From: Flaccisagitta enflata
Lineage: Eukaryota; Chaetognatha; Sagittoidea; Aphragmophora
Direction: 5' to 3'
Assembly: GCA_965153355.1 (NCBI GenBank)
Contig: OZ231127.1
Span: forward strand, 58,838,001 to 58,902,000
DNA: 64,000 nucleotides
Under the pieces are notes generated by a model that worked only from the letters and a program-made list of their open reading frames with translations, ran no database searches and was not told where the DNA came from. Position numbers and translations under genes: made by a program. Below are positions 47,001-56,732 of this stretch, one piece after another; within the stretch, counting starts at the first letter, position 1; every line of letters begins with the position of its first letter.

Positions 47001-49134
47001 TGTCCCAAAGGACATAGCCCGAAAGATAATCAGGCTCCAAAAATACAGCTACATAATATTGTTCATTGAATCAAGATTTAATCCTTCTGATTGGACTACG
47101 AGATCACCCGATGTGGAGAAGCCACCATGCAGATTCCCTAGATTCATAGAGAATAGAGTCTATGGACCGGCAGGACCAATTCCATGGGAAAAACTCTTTT
47201 CAAAAGCCATGGCAGAAAAAGCGGAAGATTTTTTCAAAAGAAAAAGAAGACAAGAAATGTCAGAAGCAATTCAGCCATTGGCGGAACTGGAAGAAGATGG
47301 TCAGGAAATAAATGATGAAATAGAAGAAATCACAAATGTATTCCAAACTCCATATGAAGAAACTCAAGAAACCAAAGATAATAAGAAGAACAAAGAAGAA
47401 AAAACAATAACAAACAAAAACACCTTAAAACAAATCATCGCTGCATATACACTCACCGATGAATTAGTGGCGGAAGGAATCGACGAAGCCATTGAAGAAC
47501 CAAAGCTTGATGGAGACGCAGCAAAAAACATCGAGTTGGAAACATTTGAAGATGACCAAATTGGAGGAGTAAGACAGCTGCAAAGTGAAGACACAAACAT
47601 AACAAGGATGAAAGAGATGATCATCAACAACGAGCCAAATCCGGATAAAAATGAGTCATTGCTATTAAACCCAACAATGACAAGTTTCATCAAAAACAGA
47701 TCGTTGTTCAGACTAAACAATCAAAACGTTTTGTTGCGACTATGGACACAAGCAGACGGACAATTATTGCAATTAATAGTCGTCAGTGACAGCAAACTAC
47801 GCGACTTGATAACAGACACGCACACGAGTGAAACCTCATCAAATCAACATGCCGGCCAACGCAGAACAATTCTCGCGATGAACAAAAGGTACTACAACAT
47901 TAATTTAAGAAAATCAGTCGCGAACGTGATCAACAATTGTCCTATTTGTCAGCTTAATAATCACCATAAGTCGCAAGCACAAAAAAGTGGTAACAAAATT
48001 GCACTACAACCAAATGATGTCGGAGAAGCGGACTTATGTGGCCCAATTGGCTCATTTGGTAGATCAACAAATGGGAACCCTAGATACATATGGGTATATA
48101 TTGACATCCATAGTAGGTTCCTCGTCACAAAAGTAATTTCGTCACCAAGCGATGAACAAATATATGAAGCACTACTACACACAAGAGATGTGTTGTGCGG
48201 TCTGCCAAATCGCTTAACTACGGACAACGCGATTATGAAGAGAAATTCAAAAGCACTAAAATTTGTCACTGATTATGGAACAAGCATCAATCACGGACTA
48301 CCAAACGTATCCAGATGCCAAGGGTCAGTTGAAAGAGCTATAAATAGCTTAATGAGGGAAGTATGCAAACTGCATACTGCCCACCCAAAAACACCATTCA
48401 CAAGACTGGTATCGACGGCAACCTATATCATCAACTCCACGCCATGCACTAACCTGGATAAAGGATACTGTCCAAAAGACATCCATTTTTCCAATCCACC
48501 AAGAGATTTTCTTCAGCACCGAGGCCCAATAACAGCGACGCAAGAAGACATTGGAAACGTGGCAAGAACAGCTAGCCAAAGGACGTTGCTAGCCGACGTC
48601 AAGCGCTATCTAAGGAAGAAAAACAAAACTTCACCAACTGACTACAACAAAATAATGAAAAATGGGACAATCTGTCTGAAGAAAAGAACTGTTTTTCCTA
48701 CTAACGCGGCGCGCAAACTATGCTACAAAACACTATTTAAAGCATATAAGGTAAAAAGTCGAGTAGCTACAAATAGCTACAGATGCACGGACTTGCAAAC
48801 TAAAGAAGAGATAGTTATTCCTGGAGATAACTTAATCAAACTAGCAACGCTAAATGACCAAGAAGCCTTACTATTATGCAAAAGCATGGAGGACGTGGCA
48901 GCAAGATGCTTCGTTAACGACCAACTGCGCGTGGACGAAGAAATGGACGAAGATATCGCGAGGGACGTAAACAACCCGCCACTAGCGCACGCGCGCGACG
49001 CCGTGGATACCAGCAGATCAAGAAATGCCCGCAGGCAGGAACCCGCTCGAAGAAGCGAAAGGATACGCGCACGCCAAATTAACAGAAGCATTAACGCAGT
49101 ATGGAATCTCTCACAAAGTAACATTTTTGATTAA
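44026..49134 (+). CDS. pol: Pol polyprotein: protease, reverse transcriptase, RNase H, integrase
   Basis: Replication enzymes of the retroelement, probably made as a Gag-Pol readthrough product because no good start codon opens the frame. Counting the codon at 44068 as residue 1: protease motif DSA at 79-81 with PIIGIDLW downstream (DSA replaces the usual DTG/DSG); a long Lys/Gln/Thr-rich linker about 300-470; reverse transcriptase with TNLDLTSFFYQM and the catalytic FVDD at 735-738; RNase H Asp889, Glu941 and Asp966, then NPSDWTTRS; integrase zinc site His1252, His1261, Cys1291, Cys1294; integrase core Asp1322, Asp1386, Glu1422, giving an exact D-D(35)E spacing; then a basic C-terminal tail. 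All catalytic residues I looked for are present. It stops at TAA 49132. Confidence 0.9.
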   Translation, partial: QIKAHCAETKNKVLLDNLDLRNKDIYDEEIKENSRLNSEEETKSINTDPIDIKTNCGILDNEESINASGRKRGKYWVSAYVGESKNIVSFFCDSAADLSICGEDVAKLGVRKPLMNPISIRSFDNFSKQTITETVTLKLHFGNLVVSLRFYVCTTTHPIIGIDLWRNSTLNLSLNTLSEKFLIGKFSFTTKPSEEESVEELVRRKTEYKRQKKSTVMTKEKNWARLDQDCTIAKNSIANVILETDRPLNPKLEYVFISMFDDNEENDKLSVPCVYINNNTGKFVIPIENKTTQNQRLKKTTALGEVKRCGDCLGDNTVLAFTNEDIEEAMKEIDEENKGTKQKEETKGKNKCKTKTINSVEQSPNKQTDSTSAKTSQKSILKHADGKNGRPPDKTVHFEQTQNVEGERKQDICMENQKQNYNKTESKQTKQKIENNPKHENTTNKTDQDQTIPSKENNDPVKFSTMVGLNKVSNETLIKCLKDGIEVDLKMDVKEADIGVNEDPVNIEEEIKRSESCPYWPDKEAYLAIFDLSSVEEEYLEETKTLLWNFRKCFFNEDKPEMFRKGVEMTPIEIKMKKGEEPTMRHPPRRMNDEKLAHLKQHLKTMLDRNIIEEIKDGIEDVYLNPIVMVIESRFYAKEKKRIIKSRFCLDLKHLNEHLSTVQYPLPYTDEYIKNLSQPEFDTFTNLDLTSFFYQMNVTTRSARKYLAFKCLNRVFYIKKLAMGLASAPALAQNLVEKIFKRAENTFCFVDDITCRSKGQAQHIRVDLPLCLALCSKYNLLISPKKVDLMKSSVRVLGFQLSQSAKAIADEKKQKIADMSFPITKKEALSKAAFFAYFVDQAPRLSELMSSLRRLAHPKVRFKPTDEDKKQFEELKAYLLDDRVGVIRTASTDPSVVTILFTDSSCHSIGCVACQLLPPLPNSGLDQEKKYLTIVACWSRKIDSSWSTYPVWLLELCALEESMHKLRWLVSGRKVYICTDSSTVRAWSSLELVPKDIARKIIRLQKYSYIILFIESRFNPSDWTTRSPDVEKPPCRFPRFIENRVYGPAGPIPWEKLFSKAMAEKAEDFFKRKRRQEMSEAIQPLAELEEDGQEINDEIEEITNVFQTPYEETQETKDNKKNKEEKTITNKNTLKQIIAAYTLTDELVAEGIDEAIEEPKLDGDAAKNIELETFEDDQIGGVRQLQSEDTNITRMKEMIINNEPNPDKNESLLLNPTMTSFIKNRSLFRLNNQNVLLRLWTQADGQLLQLIVVSDSKLRDLITDTHTSETSSNQHAGQRRTILAMNKRYYNINLRKSVANVINNCPICQLNNHHKSQAQKSGNKIALQPNDVGEADLCGPIGSFGRSTNGNPRYIWVYIDIHSRFLVTKVISSPSDEQIYEALLHTRDVLCGLPNRLTTDNAIMKRNSKALKFVTDYGTSINHGLPNVSRCQGSVERAINSLMREVCKLHTAHPKTPFTRLVSTATYIINSTPCTNLDKGYCPKDIHFSNPPRDFLQHRGPITATQEDIGNVARTASQRTLLADVKRYLRKKNKTSPTDYNKIMKNGTICLKKRTVFPTNAARKLCYKTLFKAYKVKSRVATNSYRCTDLQTKEEIVIPGDNLIKLATLNDQEALLLCKSMEDVAARCFVNDQLRVDEEMDEDIARDVNNPPLAHARDAVDTSRSRNARRQEPARRSERIRARQINRSINAVWNLSQSNIFD

Positions 49135-49230
49135 TTCCAGCTAGCTACAGTAACTGCACCTCCAATTTTTCATAGGAAATTTTGATTGCATTGTTTCATA
49201 CGCTAGCTTTTATGGAAAATAGGAGGTGAC

Positions 49231-49236
49231 AATAAA
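49231..49236 (+). terminator. Candidate polyadenylation signal after pol
   Basis: AATAAA 97 bp past the pol stop, just after GGAGGTGAC. A short inverted repeat brackets it: AATTCCAGCT at the pol stop and AGCTGGAATT near 49310. Confidence 0.35.
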
Positions 49237-49338
49237 GCTCTATCTATTTCTATAAAATAAATTTCTATTTCTATAAAAGAAATTTTTTTAAAATAAAAAT
49301 CTGAAGCAAGCTGGAATTACCTTTGATTTTCATTGGGT

Positions 49339-49344
49339 TTTATT
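49339..49344 (-). terminator. Candidate polyadenylation signal of the antisense membrane ORF
   Basis: TTTATT on the given strand, so AATAAA on the minus strand, about 100 bp downstream of the stop at 49444. The pol-side signal lies on the opposite strand, giving a convergent arrangement. Confidence 0.35.
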
Positions 49345-49443
49345 ATAGTTTAAATATTTTTAAACAGTTTTATCTTATTTTAGAAAAAACTAGACGGGGC
49401 CTAATGAGAATTAAATGAATAAAACAAGAGAAAAACTGCCCGC

Positions 49444-49851
49444 CTAAACGCAAGTTTCGAGCCCGCGTAAATCACGGACTCTTTCCGAGTCAGTGCGATT
49501 CTGGCGAGTGGGGCGAGGTGAGGGCAAAGGTGGTGCCTCCGCCATCTCATAGGTGCTATCACCCCTAGCTCTGTGTCGGTCAATGCAGACTCTTACACGG
49601 TCAAACAGCTCAAGTGCAAAAGCACCCGCCCAATGGCAGAACTGATTGAGTCGATCTAGATTCTGCCTGACCAACACAAGCACTGTGATGATAGACAACA
49701 GTGGGATGGTAATGTAGGCAACAACCTTCTCCCAAACCACCGACTCACCGCCACCATCCACCTCAGCCTGGTCGTAAGTAGCATTGGTAGGATGAACACG
49801 ATACTTTTCCTCCCAATGGTCAAAAGTAGACCGAGTGAAAGGAAAAGGCAT
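49444..49851 (-). CDS. Hypothetical single-membrane-segment protein, antisense to and downstream of pol
   Basis: A 135-codon ORF from ATG 49851 (A at position -3) to TAA 49444. I do not recognise the family. It has a soluble N-terminus with a possible glycosylation site NAT at 23-25, one clear hydrophobic segment at about 43-61 (VVAYITIPLLSIITVLVLV), then a 70-residue basic tail with a Pro-rich stretch APPLPSPRPTR. No signal peptide. An acceptor-like CCGAGTTAG just upstream means it may be the last exon of a spliced gene. Its stop is 310 bp from the pol stop, tail to tail. It is either an independent host gene or an antisense accessory ORF of the retroelement, as known in some plant Ty3/gypsy lineages. 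The non-repetitive composition supports real coding. Confidence 0.55.
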   Translation of the reverse strand: MPFPFTRSTFDHWEEKYRVHPTNATYDQAEVDGGGESVVWEKVVAYITIPLLSIITVLVLVRQNLDRLNQFCHWAGAFALELFDRVRVCIDRHRARGDSTYEMAEAPPLPSPRPTRQNRTDSERVRDLRGLETCV

Positions 49852-50694
49852 AGTGCTAATCAACTAACTCGGAAAGAAACTTGAATTTAGGGACCTAAAG
49901 AAAGAATACGACCACCCAATAAATCAAAAATACTTAAAAGCAAGATGAATATGTATCTAACTATACAGAAAGAGAGAAACAACTATTCCTAGATGATTTA
50001 CAATCCCGCCGGAAGTGAATATTAACTTTTAAAAAACTGTGAAGAGAATAAATATATACTAATCTCATACACAAACCAACCAAACTGTATTAGCAAGAGC
50101 GTACGCAGAGTGATGTTGTAATAGCGAATGAGTATTTATAAATGCGATAACTTGTATAAAAACACGAACACAAATGTCTTTGCCTGATAATTGAATATTA
50201 ACACGTGATGTTGCCGCAAAATACTCGTCAGTTTTTGGGAAAATAAAGCGTAGAGCACACCATGACCGCAGCTCAGTCGGTCGTATCAGTCTTAGTGCGC
50301 TGATCGTCAATCGTAACCACGTGTGAGACAGAATCCCGAGTAGCATCCCTGTAAATACAAGGGGGGAATTCAATAGTAAATATAAAAGCGCTTAAAAATG
50401 ATTTCCGAAATAACACATTTTAGAACTGAGTAGTTGTCCTTAAAAAGTACCTAATTAGCATGCATTTATGGAAATCGAAAATCATTAATCACACGAAAAA
50501 GAAATGGTCAAAGACAAAGGCAAAGAATAAAGACAAAGATCAAAGGTCAAAGACATCATCAAAGATCAAAGGTCAAAGACACATGAATGGTCAAAGACAG
50601 AGATTAAAGATAAAGGTCAAAGACAAAGGTCAAAGGTCGAAAAAATCAAATATAAGAAGCTATAATTCGGCCCCAAAGAATGCATTCAAAGAAA

Positions 50695-50950
50695 TCACCT
50701 GTCAACGTTGAAGACATTGTTGTTTCCATAGACCGACGGCACGACGAAGGGCACATCATTAGCGTCCGGAGCCCTTCTCGCAACCATGCAACCACGGATG
50801 CATATCGCCATAACCAAGAAAAGAATTACGACGAATTCGGTAATTTGAACAACCAAGGTAGAAATGGAGAGTTCTTCGACCGTATCAACGTCATCACCAA
50901 TTTCGTCCTGCTTGATGTTCTTCTTCATGTAAGAATTCAACGGGAAGCAC
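50695..50950 (-). CDS. Membrane protein gene exon 4 (membrane span and tail)
   Basis: Residues 93-177 and TGA. Acceptor CTTTAAG. Starts CFPLNSYMKKNIKQDEIGDD, carries the membrane segment and ends VYGNNNVFNVDR. Confidence 0.74.
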
Positions 50951-51647
50951 CTTAAAGCAGAATCATAAAATATTAATTGAAAAGCAACAAAATTAATCAA
51001 AGAAGAACTCTTCACAATAAAGACCAGCAAGAAACATGCATTAGGAACATGCGTCACGAGCACAAAATCACGCATCATCGCATATAATCAGAAGAAATCA
51101 TGCACCATCTTGTAATACTAACCTCGTCATGGAAGGTTTTGGGAAGTACGGCATTTGGAAAATGAGAATTTGACACGGCTTGCCGTCAGCACTATGGAAA
51201 CGCAAGAAAATAAAGCAAAATATAAAAATATTATCATCAATATGTCAATATGTACAGAATTGTCGCGACAACTGACTTTCATTCACACATCAACATAATT
51301 GCGATCGCCATCATTATACTTACGTGTATCCAATATTTGCGTAGAATTCATCCATCTCATCCGCCAGAAGAAAATTGGGCCTTACTCTGTTATCACGAGC
51401 CCAACTTTGTACTTCGCTCTTCAAAACATCGTCCTACACAACGAGTAAATTAAACATCCATAAAGCTACGGACCGACCATAAATAATAGTGGACGCAAAA
51501 TCACGGAGCGAAGAGGCGAGAAATCGAAAAGAAGAAAAAAAAAGTCACCTCTTCAATCTGGGAAATTGACGATCGAGATTCGGCGGTAGGGGCGCTGCGA
51601 GCGAGACAAACTCCGATGACGAGCGAAAGGAAATAAATGAACAACAT
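50695..51647 (-). CDS. Small type I membrane protein, four coding exons, unknown family
   Basis: Exons, in coding order: 51647-51549, 51433-51324, 51191-51123, 50950-50695, with GT/AG borders (donors GTGACT, GTAAGT, GTTAGT). The joined frame is 177 codons plus TGA. It begins with a signal peptide (MLFIYFLSLVIGVCLARSA), then an acidic ectodomain of about 100 residues with two cysteines near 76 and 94 that could form one disulfide. One membrane segment follows at about 124-144, with Gln128 and Glu131 inside it, then a short tail with RR at 151-152. Introns are short (115, 132 and 172 bp). The acidic residue inside the membrane span is unusual and could mean partner binding. I know no named family for it. 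Confidence 0.75.
51123..51191 (-). CDS. Membrane protein gene exon 3
   Basis: Residues 70-93, TADGKPCQILIFQMPYFPK then PSMT. Acceptor CCATAG, donor GTTAGT. At 69 bp it is too short for a simple ORF scan, but it joins both neighbours in frame. Confidence 0.68.
51324..51433 (-). CDS. Membrane protein gene exon 2
   Basis: Residues 34-70, DDVLKSEVQSWARDNRVR through EFYANIGY. Acceptor TGTGTAG, strong donor GTAAGT. Confidence 0.72.
51549..51647 (-). CDS. Membrane protein gene exon 1 (signal peptide)
   Basis: Residues 1-33, hydrophobic leader ending near ARSA, then APTAESRSSISQIEE. Phase 0 donor GTGACT. ATG 51647 is preferred over upstream in-frame codons because the signal peptide starts there. 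Confidence 0.72.
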
Positions 51648-52040
51648 CTTCTGGGGAGAGACGACGATCAAAAATCGAAGAAGTGAAACTAACGCATGAA
51701 AACGGCATAACTCGCTTTTAAGCACAAATCAATTCTTGTTTTGTTACGAGCAAGGCCATTTCCCTACAGCCTTGAGTCAAAATTTATTTCAGATTGTTAT
51801 TTTAAAAGATTGCATCGACCACTAATTTGCCCTTTAGCGAAATTGTTATCGTTTCACTTTTTCACAAAATCTGCAATAAAAATTGCAAAAAAGGGAGACC
51901 GTTGGAAAAGGCTTTCACTAGTTCACCCTTTTTGTTGAGGGGGAGAGTCATGGGCAGAGAGAGAAATGGCACCAGATATGCCACGCAGTCATTATTATTA
52001 AGAATCAAAGATCAGTTCGATTATTTATATCATGCCTGCC

Positions 52041-52077
52041 AAGCCTCTCATCCTCAAACCGTATATAAGAGAGGCTT
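52041..52077 (+). promoter_or_regulatory. TATA box inside a perfect hairpin
   Basis: TATATAAG at 52062-52069 between the inverted 9-mers AAGCCTCTC (52041) and GAGAGGCTT (52069). An initiator-like GCATTCTTG lies about 30 bp on. No gene could be identified downstream, where a TTTC array starts within 300 bp. Promoter use is a guess. Confidence 0.25.
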
Positions 52078-52329
52078 TTCCATGCGGTCTTCGCTTGCAT
52101 TCTTGTCAGAAAGAGGCGAATACCTTCGTTATTCACGTGAGACCGAACAGATAGCCGGACAGAGAGACAGATGCTCACTTCTAGCTATCTCAGTCAGTCA
52201 CGACTCAAAGGCGACATCTAAACTCGCGTAATTTTAAACTAAAACAAAAGAACACCGCTGACATGACGGGTTTGGAGAGGAAATGAAGAGGAGCGAAAAA
52301 AAAAGATTCTTTGTCTGTCTCTGTTGCTT

Positions 52330-52475
52330 TGTCTGCCTGCCTTCCTGCCTTTCTTTCTTTCGATTTTGCTTCATTTCTTTCCTTCTTTCTTTCTTTCCTT
52401 CTTACTTTTGTTCTTTCTTCTTTCTTTATTTTGTTCTTTCTTTTTTTTCTTTCTTTCTTCCTCTCCTTCTTCCTC

Positions 52476-52527
<52 letters not shown>

Positions 52528-52667
52528 TCATTCATTCATTCATTCATTCATTCATTCATTCATTCATTTATTCATTCATTCATTCATTCATTTTTTCTTT
52601 CTTTCTTTCTTCCTTTTTCTTTTTCTTCTTTCTTCCTTTCTTCCTTTCTTCCTTTCTTCCTTTCTTC

Positions 52668-52706
<39 letters not shown>

Positions 52707-52840
52707 TTTCTTTCTTCCTCTCTTTCTTTTTCTTTCTTTCTTTCTTTCTCTCTTTCTTTTTCTTTCTTTCTTTCGTTATTTCTTTCGTTTGTTCGTTCGT
52801 TCATTCATTCGTTCGTTCGTTCGTTCGTTCGTTCTTTTCC

Positions 52841-52880
<40 letters not shown>

Positions 52881-52992
52881 TTTTCTTTCTTTTTTCTTTC
52901 TTTCTTTCTTTCTTTCTTTCTGCCTTTCTGTCTTCTTCATTTTCTGCTTCTATTTTTCTCTGATTGGTTTTTCCTGCTTTATTGTTTCTTTT

Positions 52993-53056
<64 letters not shown>

Positions 53057-53196
53057 TCGTTCTTTTATCTTTCTTTTTTTCGTCTTCCTTCCTTTCTTTC
53101 CTTCGTCTTTCTTTCTTTCTTTCTTTTTCTCTTTTATCATTCTTTTTTTCATATTCCTTCCTTTCTTTTTTTCGCCTCCCTCCTTTCTTTCCTTTG

Positions 53197-53279
<83 letters not shown>

Positions 53280-53470
53280 GTCTTTCTATCTTTCTTGTTA
53301 AAATGCAAAGAAATTGAAAGAACAACAAGATTTGTGGAAGTTTCACGAATTGCTCTGCCTCTTTCTCTCTTTCTTTCTTTCTTTCTTTCTTTTTTTTCTT
53401 TCTTTCTTTCTTTCTTTCTGTCTATCTCGCTTTCTGTCTTTCTTTCTTTCTTTTGTTCATTCTTTCTGTA
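52330..53470 (+). repeat. 1.1-kb TTTC-type polypyrimidine array with ATTC and GTTC blocks
   Basis: (TTTC)n broken by CATT units (52528-52590), GTTC units (52793-52837) and other short variants. Long open frames in all three phases are by-products of the period-4 repeat. Confidence 0.92.
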
Positions 53471-53559
53471 GATCTCGTACAGCGTGTGCACCTGGCAGCA
53501 GAGCCAGAGATCAAAGAACTTTCATGACTTCTGGCTGAAGAAATGAAAATTACTATGGT

Positions 53560-53705
53560 TACGGATAATTTTAGATTCGCATAGAAAATGAAAAAATGAA
53601 AAAATGAAAAACATCAGACGCAAGTAAAATGTCATACAATGGATCTGATGTTTTTGAAAATGCGAATTTTTCCCCTCTGTTCTCGTATTAAAATTATCCG
53701 CTACA
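53560..53705. mobile_element. Short foldback, about 145 bp
   Basis: GGATAATTTTAG at the left is complemented by TAAAATTATCC at the right. Inner pairs AAACATCAGA and TCTGATGTTT also match. It has three tandem ATGAAAAA units inside. Confidence 0.6.
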
Positions 53706-53709
53706 AAAG

Positions 53710-54900
53710 TGTTTATTTCGAAAATTCCTCCTGACTAAGCTTTACATAGAAAAAAGTATGAAAACCACACTTAATATTGGGCTAGATCAATAAGATTTGG
53801 TATGCACACTCTTTTGTGCGTCTTCTAACTACAGTTCAAATTTTATGACTTTACTCCAACGGGAAGATAGGTTTTTGAAATTATGAAGTTGAAGTATACA
53901 AAATTTCAAATTCTATTTGTCACACGACCCTCTGATTGTTTTTTTTTAATTATGCAAAAATTCCTTAAAATGAAAGGTCACGAAAATTTTTGCATATATC
54001 ATTTTAGTAAATGAGCGGGTTTAACTGAAAAAATAGGTACAAATTTCCATTATGAAAGGGGAATAGGTTGTGAAAATTCCTGGTGTGAGATCTTTGGCGT
54101 TGAAATTTGTTGCCTTTTCCAGCATAGATTTTTAAACATTTTGTTTTTCTTGACTGAACCGGCCAAAAAAGCCTTGAATTTTTTTTTTGTATGAGTATAC
54201 ATGATTAGGGATGTAGGGGGTTGTTTCTGCGGGCCAAAAAATGTTGTTTTGATACCTATTGTAGTACAAAAATGCCTCGAATAACAAGTGAGTTTTCTCA
54301 GTTCTTCATGTCCTACACACAACACTTTCAACACATCCAAGCACACTATAGTAAGATGAATAATTCAATTTCAAAAATATTGCTTTTTTTTTAAACAAAA
54401 CAAGAAAAAACATAATAAAAGAATAAAGCATGGTTATTCTGCACTGTTCTAAAAGAATATGTATGCATTTTTAAATCATGGAACTGCAGTAGAAAAAGAC
54501 TTAGTAAATGAATAGTAGTAAATGAACAGTTTCTTTGGGAAATCTCTTGCCTAATTCAAATATTTCGATAGCTTACTTTCATTTTGAATTTTTTCTTACA
54601 TTTCCAATATCCTATAAAATTCCTCTATTTCTTGTTATTTCAAATATTATTTTAATAATATTTGAAGTATCCCATTTACATTCAAATTTATTTTCTTTAA
54701 AACCTTTGAAATGTTTGTGACATTTCAAATGTTTTTAACATTTAAAATGTTCTCTTATAATATTCTCAAATTTTATGTTTTCCTCTCACTTTTTCAAATA
54801 TTTCTTTTAAAAATCTTATATTTTTTCTAACATTCAAACATTTTTTCAAACATTTTTTTCTCTTATTTCCAAAACTTTTTTAACAATTTTATTATTCAAA
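53710..54900. other. AT-rich, no gene recognised
   Basis: The last 300 bp grade into the 20-bp satellite, with CATTTTTTCTAAC-like units becoming regular. Confidence 0.5.
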
Positions 54901-54904
54901 CAAA

Positions 54905-55468
54905 TTTTCCAATATATTTAAATATTTTTTCTAACATTCAAATATTTTTTCTAACATCCAAACATTTTTTCTAACATTCCAACATTTTTTCTGACATTCC
55001 AACATTTTTTCTAACATTCCAACATTTTTTCTAACATTCCAACATTTTTCTAACATTCCAACATTGTTTTTAACATTCCAACATTTTTTCTAACATTCAA
55101 ACATTTTTTCTAACATTCAAACATTTTTTCTAACATTCAAACATTTTTTCTAACATTCAAACATTTTTTCTAACATTCAAACATTTTTTCTAACATTCAA
55201 ACATTTTTTCTAACATTCAAACATTTTTTCTAACATTCAAACCATTTTTTTCTAACATTCAAACATTTTTTCTAACATTCAAACATTTTTTCTAACATTC
55301 AAACATTTTTTCTAACATTCAAACATTTTTTCTAACATTCAAACATTTTTTCTAACATTCAAACATTTTTTCTAACATTCAAACATTTTCTAACATTTTT
55401 TCTAACATTCTAACATTCAAACATTTTTCTGACATTCTAACATTCAAACATTTTTCTAACATTCAAAC
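54905..55468 (+). repeat. 20-bp satellite, TTTTTTCTAACATTCAAACA
   Basis: About 27 units, nearly perfect in 55080-55390 and more varied before. AT-rich and strand-asymmetric; no ORF. Confidence 0.9.
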
Positions 55469-56425
55469 AGGAGGAAGGAGGAGGAGGAGGGGGAAGGAGG
55501 AGGAGGGAGGAGGAGGAGGAGGAGGGAGGAGGGAGGAGGAGGAGGAGGAGGAGGAGGGAGGAGGAGAAGGGAGGAGGAGGAGGGGGAGGGAGGGGGAAGG
55601 AGGAGGGAGAGGAGGAGAGGGGAGGAGGGAGGAGGGGGAGGAGGAGGAGGGGAGGAGGAGGGAGAGGGAGGGAGGGAGGAGGAGGGGGAGGGAGGAGGGA
55701 GGGAGAGGAAGGGGAGGGAGGAGGAGAGGGGGAGGGAGGAAGAGGGGGAGGAGGAGGGAGGAGGGAGGAGGAGGAGGAGGGAGGAGGGAGGGAGGAGGAA
55801 AGGGGGAGGAGGAGGAGGAGGGAAGGAGGAGGAGGGGGAGGAGAAGGAGGGGAGAGGAGAGGGGGAGGAGGAGGAGGGGGAGGAGGAGGAGGGGAAGGAG
55901 GAGGAGGGAGGGGAGGAGGAGGAGGAGGAGGAGGGGGAGGGAGAGGAGGAGGAGGAGGGGGAGGAGGAGGGAGGGGGAGGAGGAGGGGAGGAGGAGGAGA
56001 GGGAGGAGGGGAGAGGAGGGAGGAGGGGGGAGGAGGAGGAGGGAAGGGAAGGAGGAGGAGGAGGAGGAGGGGGAGGGAGGAGGAGGAAGGAGGGGGAGGA
56101 GAGGGAGGGGAGGAGGAAGGGGAGAGGGAGAGAAGGGGAGGGGGAGGAGTGAGGGAGGGAAAGGGGGAGAAGAGAGGTTGGGAAAAGGGGAGAGGGGGAG
56201 GAAGAGGGGGAGGAGGAGGGAGGGAGGAGGGGGAGGAGGAAGGGGGGAGGGGGAGGAAAAGGGGGAGGAGGAATGAGGGAGGGGGGAGGAGGAGGGTTGG
56301 AGGAGGATGGGGGAAGGGGGGAGGAGGAGGTGGAGGAGAAAGGGGAAAGGGAAGAGGGGAAAGGGGAGAAGGGAAGGAGGAGGAGGAGGAGGAGGGGCAA
56401 GGGGGAAGGGGAGGAGGACACTTAT
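55469..56425 (+). repeat. GGA-type polypurine tract of nearly 1 kb
   Basis: Almost unbroken GGAGGAGGAGGGAGGAGG text with few pyrimidines. The apparent ORFs on either strand (Pro/Ser/Leu-rich or Gly/Glu/Arg-rich) are low complexity, not genes. Confidence 0.92.
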
Positions 56426-56732
56426 GGAGCTTCTCCTCCAAAGACTTTCTCGTGATTGTTCGAGCGCGCGAAAGTCGACGACGACCACTCGAAAAGTATC
56501 CAACCACTCGCTGTTACGCGAAACGGTGTATTCATGGGGTGCTAAACACATTTGGAGGTGTTCGAAGGCAGTGTACTCATAAAGCCCATGAGTTCATGAC
56601 AATCGCCTTCGCTTCATCGATCATCTATGATGAACGATAATCGCGAAATCAGCTGTGACATTGGATCAATTGCAGATCTGATTGACCATGAACCAACTCA
56701 GTTCATGCCAGGGATTCTCTATTATCGATTGA

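Larger units (their letters stand above)
41575..49236 (+). mobile_element. Ty3/gypsy-type retroelement body (gag-pol)
   Basis: One frame is open from 41575 to 49134 apart from a single TGA at 44023. It encodes Gag, aspartic protease, reverse transcriptase, RNase H and integrase in that order, which is the Ty3/gypsy (Metaviridae) order. An AATAAA at 49231 could end the transcript. I could not find matching long terminal repeats, a primer binding site or a target-site duplication by eye, so the outer limits are unknown. The almost unbroken 2,500-codon frame suggests a young or selected copy. Confidence 0.85.

Noticed and set aside
50255-50345. tRNA-like text (CAGCTCAGTCGGTCG and GACAGAATCCCGAG)
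   Set aside because: Box A fits but box B is poor and no cloverleaf with a 7-base anticodon loop forms. At most a SINE remnant.
50065-50373. 102-codon minus-strand ORF between the two membrane-protein genes
   Set aside because: No recognisable domain and composition like the AT-rich flank; it overlaps the tRNA-like text and no splice signals join it to its neighbours.
51827-52231. 134-codon plus-strand ORF before the TTTC array
   Set aside because: No domain, and a TATA-like site lies inside it, so it is more likely 5' flanking DNA.
52311-53471. Open frames up to 386 codons rich in Phe, Leu and Ser
   Set aside because: They arise from a period-4 TTTC repeat that lacks stops in several phases; no complex protein sequence.
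55437-56551. Open frames above 320 codons rich in Pro and Ser
   Set aside because: They are translations of the GGA polypurine tract, open in three phases at once.
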